This document shows, piece by piece, positions 62,580 through 64,000 of a stretch of 64,000 nt of DNA. Position 1 is the stretch's first letter. Every line of letters begins with the position of its first letter. The DNA comes from Natronolimnohabitans sp. A-GB9 (GTDB lineage Archaea; Halobacteriota; Halobacteria; Halobacteriales; Natrialbaceae): contig NZ_JAVDDV010000003.1 in the NCBI RefSeq assembly GCF_030848565.1, positions 279,321-343,320 of the forward strand. The letters are read 5' to 3'. A program made the position numbers and the translations under genes. The notes under the pieces were generated by a model that saw only the letters and a program-made list of their open reading frames with translations, searched no databases and was not told where the DNA came from.

Positions 62580-63884
62580 ATGTTGTTGTCGGGGACGGTC
62601 ATCGTCGACGCCGAAACCGTGATCCACGACGGCGCCGTCGTCGTCGAGGCCGATCGCATCGTTACCGTCGGGGATCGATCGACGTGTCTCGAGCAGTATC
62701 CGGACCACGAACACCACGCATACGACCTGCTCGCACCGGGGACCGTCGGCGCACACATCCACTCCGTACAGAGTCTCGGCCGCGGCATCGCCGACGACAC
62801 CGCGTTGCTCGAGTGGCTGTTCGACTACGTCTTGCCGATGGAGGCCTCGCTGTCGGCCGAGGAGATGCGAGTCGCAGCCGAGCTCGGCTACCTCGAGTTG
62901 ATCGAGAGCGGGACGACGACGTGTATCGACCACCTCTCGGTTTCCCACGCCGAGGAAGCGTTCGAGGCGGCCCGCGAGTTCGGAATTCGCGGCCGACTCG
63001 GAAAGGTGATGATGGACAAGGAGGCGCCGCCGGGCTTGCTCGAGGACACCGACGACGCACTCGCCGAAAGCGAACGGCTCATTCGGCGCTATCACGGCGT
63101 CGACGGCGGCCGGATTCGGTACGCACTGACGCCACGGTTCGCCGTCAGCTGTACCGAAGCCTGTCTCCGCGGGACGCGAGCGCTTGCAGACGAGTACGAC
63201 GGCGTTCGCATCCACACCCACGCCAGTGAGAACCGCGACGAGATCGCGACCGTCGAGGAGGAAACCGGGCTCCGGAACGTTCACTGGCTCGACGAGGTCG
63301 GGCTCACCGGCGAGGACGTCGTCCTCGCCCACTGTGTCTGGACCGACGACAGCGAACGCGAGCGACTGGCCGAGACCGGAACGCACGTCACCTACTGTCC
63401 GTCGTCGAATATGAAACTCGCGAGTGGCGTCGCGCCGATCCACGACTACCTCGAGCGTGGAATCAACGTCGCGCTGGGCAACGACGGCCCGCCATGTAAC
63501 AACACGCTCGATCCGTTCACGGAGATGCGACAGGCCAGCCTACTCCAGAAAGTCGACCGACTCGAGCCACAGGCCTTGCCCGCGCGGACGGTCTTCGAGA
63601 TGGCGACGATAAACGGCGCCCGCGCGGCCGGCTTCGACCGCGTCGGCGCGCTTCGAGAAGGGTGGAAAGCCGACATCATCGGCCTCGAGACCGACGTCAC
63701 TCGAGCGACGCCGATTCACGACGTCCACTCGCATCTGGTCTTCGCCGCCCACGGCGACGACGTGCAGTTCACGATGGTCGACGGCGACGTCCTGATGCGT
63801 GACGGTAAAGTACTCGTCGTCGACGCCGAATCGGTCCGCCGTCGCGCTCGAGAGTACGCAGCGACGTTCGAATCCGCTTCCTGA
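62580..63884 (+). CDS. amidohydrolase, 5-methylthioadenosine/S-adenosylhomocysteine deaminase-like
   Basis: The 434-residue metal hydrolase has HxH in TVGAHIHSVQSLGRGI, a metal His in RIHTHASENRDEI, the His in VVLAHCVWTDD, and the catalytic Asp in ALGNDGPPCNNTLDPF. SSNMKLASGVAPI is typical of the MTA/SAH deaminase and chlorohydrolase (AtzA/TrzN) group. It probably deaminates an adenosine derivative or guanine-like base; the exact substrate is uncertain. Single-gene unit. Confidence 0.87.
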   Translation: MLLSGTVIVDAETVIHDGAVVVEADRIVTVGDRSTCLEQYPDHEHHAYDLLAPGTVGAHIHSVQSLGRGIADDTALLEWLFDYVLPMEASLSAEEMRVAAELGYLELIESGTTTCIDHLSVSHAEEAFEAAREFGIRGRLGKVMMDKEAPPGLLEDTDDALAESERLIRRYHGVDGGRIRYALTPRFAVSCTEACLRGTRALADEYDGVRIHTHASENRDEIATVEEETGLRNVHWLDEVGLTGEDVVLAHCVWTDDSERERLAETGTHVTYCPSSNMKLASGVAPIHDYLERGINVALGNDGPPCNNTLDPFTEMRQASLLQKVDRLEPQALPARTVFEMATINGARAAGFDRVGALREGWKADIIGLETDVTRATPIHDVHSHLVFAAHGDDVQFTMVDGDVLMRDGKVLVVDAESVRRRAREYAATFESAS

Positions 63885-63934
63885 TACTACTGCTCTCGTG
63901 TGACGAATCCCGGTTCGTCAGTCGACGTAATCGG

Positions 63935-64000
63935 TCAAAATCCGAGCCAACCCGCAACGTCGACGCTTAGTTCCAGTGTCTGGACGAGTTTGTACCCCAG
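63935..64000 (-). CDS. C-terminal end of a gene continuing beyond the window
   Basis: Read on the minus strand the last 21 codons give LGYKLVQTLELSVDVAGWLG followed by F and TGA. The gene is convergent with the amidohydrolase. Too little is visible to name it. Confidence 0.5.
   Translation of the reverse strand: MGYKLVQTLELSVDVAGWLGF

Overview
The window is a chromosomal segment of an extremely halophilic archaeon (Halobacteria, probably a Natrinema/Haloterrigena-like member of the Natrialbales; the genus is an inference). The support is a very acidic, D/E-rich proteome in high-GC DNA, archaeal hallmark genes (gatD, a SAMP/MoaD-like modifier), haloarchaeal regulators (HTH-10/Bat-like, HalX, HalOD1), many twin-arginine signal peptides, and TATA boxes placed so that several mRNAs would be leaderless.

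Layout. 0-11.6 kb: secreted coiled-coil protein and ArsR-type regulator, small membrane proteins, gatD, GNAT, sulfite-oxidase-like molybdoenzyme with a ubiquitin-like modifier, patatin-like lipase, K+ channel, HPP/Usp protein, deoC. 11.7-15.4 kb: an accessory island with a six-gene minus-strand operon of Cas5-like, Cas7-like and uncharacterised genes plus a divergent winged-helix gene. This matches what I remember of HRAMP, the derived class 1 CRISPR-Cas relative of haloarchaea that has no CRISPR array; the Cas7-like gene carries a frameshift. 15.6-19.8 kb: ribose-1,5-bisphosphate isomerase, DUF63, PfkB kinase, HalOD1 and uridine phosphorylase, which with deoC form a nucleoside-sugar catabolic neighbourhood interrupted by the island. 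20-32 kb: creatininase-family amidohydrolase, NikR, cupin, fatty-acid beta-oxidation (two acyl-CoA dehydrogenases, a hydroxyacyl-CoA dehydrogenase/enoyl-CoA hydratase fusion), response regulator, gamma-glutamyltransferase, HTH-10 regulator. 32-33.7 kb: AT-rich patch with two damaged genes. 33.7-40 kb: Zn/Cd-type P1B ATPase with a palindromic operator candidate, membrane hydrolase, SdhA/NadB-like flavoprotein, AlkA-family glycosylase. 40-50 kb: ABC transporter and a giant RND/ABC-2 permease fusion framed by three paralogous secreted proteins, then an HTH-10 regulator. 50-64 kb: katG, ATP-grasp/protease fusion, lipid-linked sugar flippase, GNAT-zinc ribbon, deacylase, complete sdhCDBA operon, MTA/SAH-deaminase-like amidohydrolase and the tail of one more gene.

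Across the window lies a family of short non-coding elements (about 50-108 bp, 15-bp terminal inverted repeats TACTGYCGGACARCA) with internal-deletion derivatives and single-end relics. Four copies are flanked by perfect 3-bp TNA duplications and several lie exactly in the stop codon of a gene, which the duplication restores. This is a MITE family that can insert at gene ends without changing the protein. A second palindromic family (TGATACGG...CCGTATCA) and a third (CTATAGTA...TACTATAG) also sit in intergenic gaps. No CRISPR array, tRNA, rRNA or complete transposase gene was seen.
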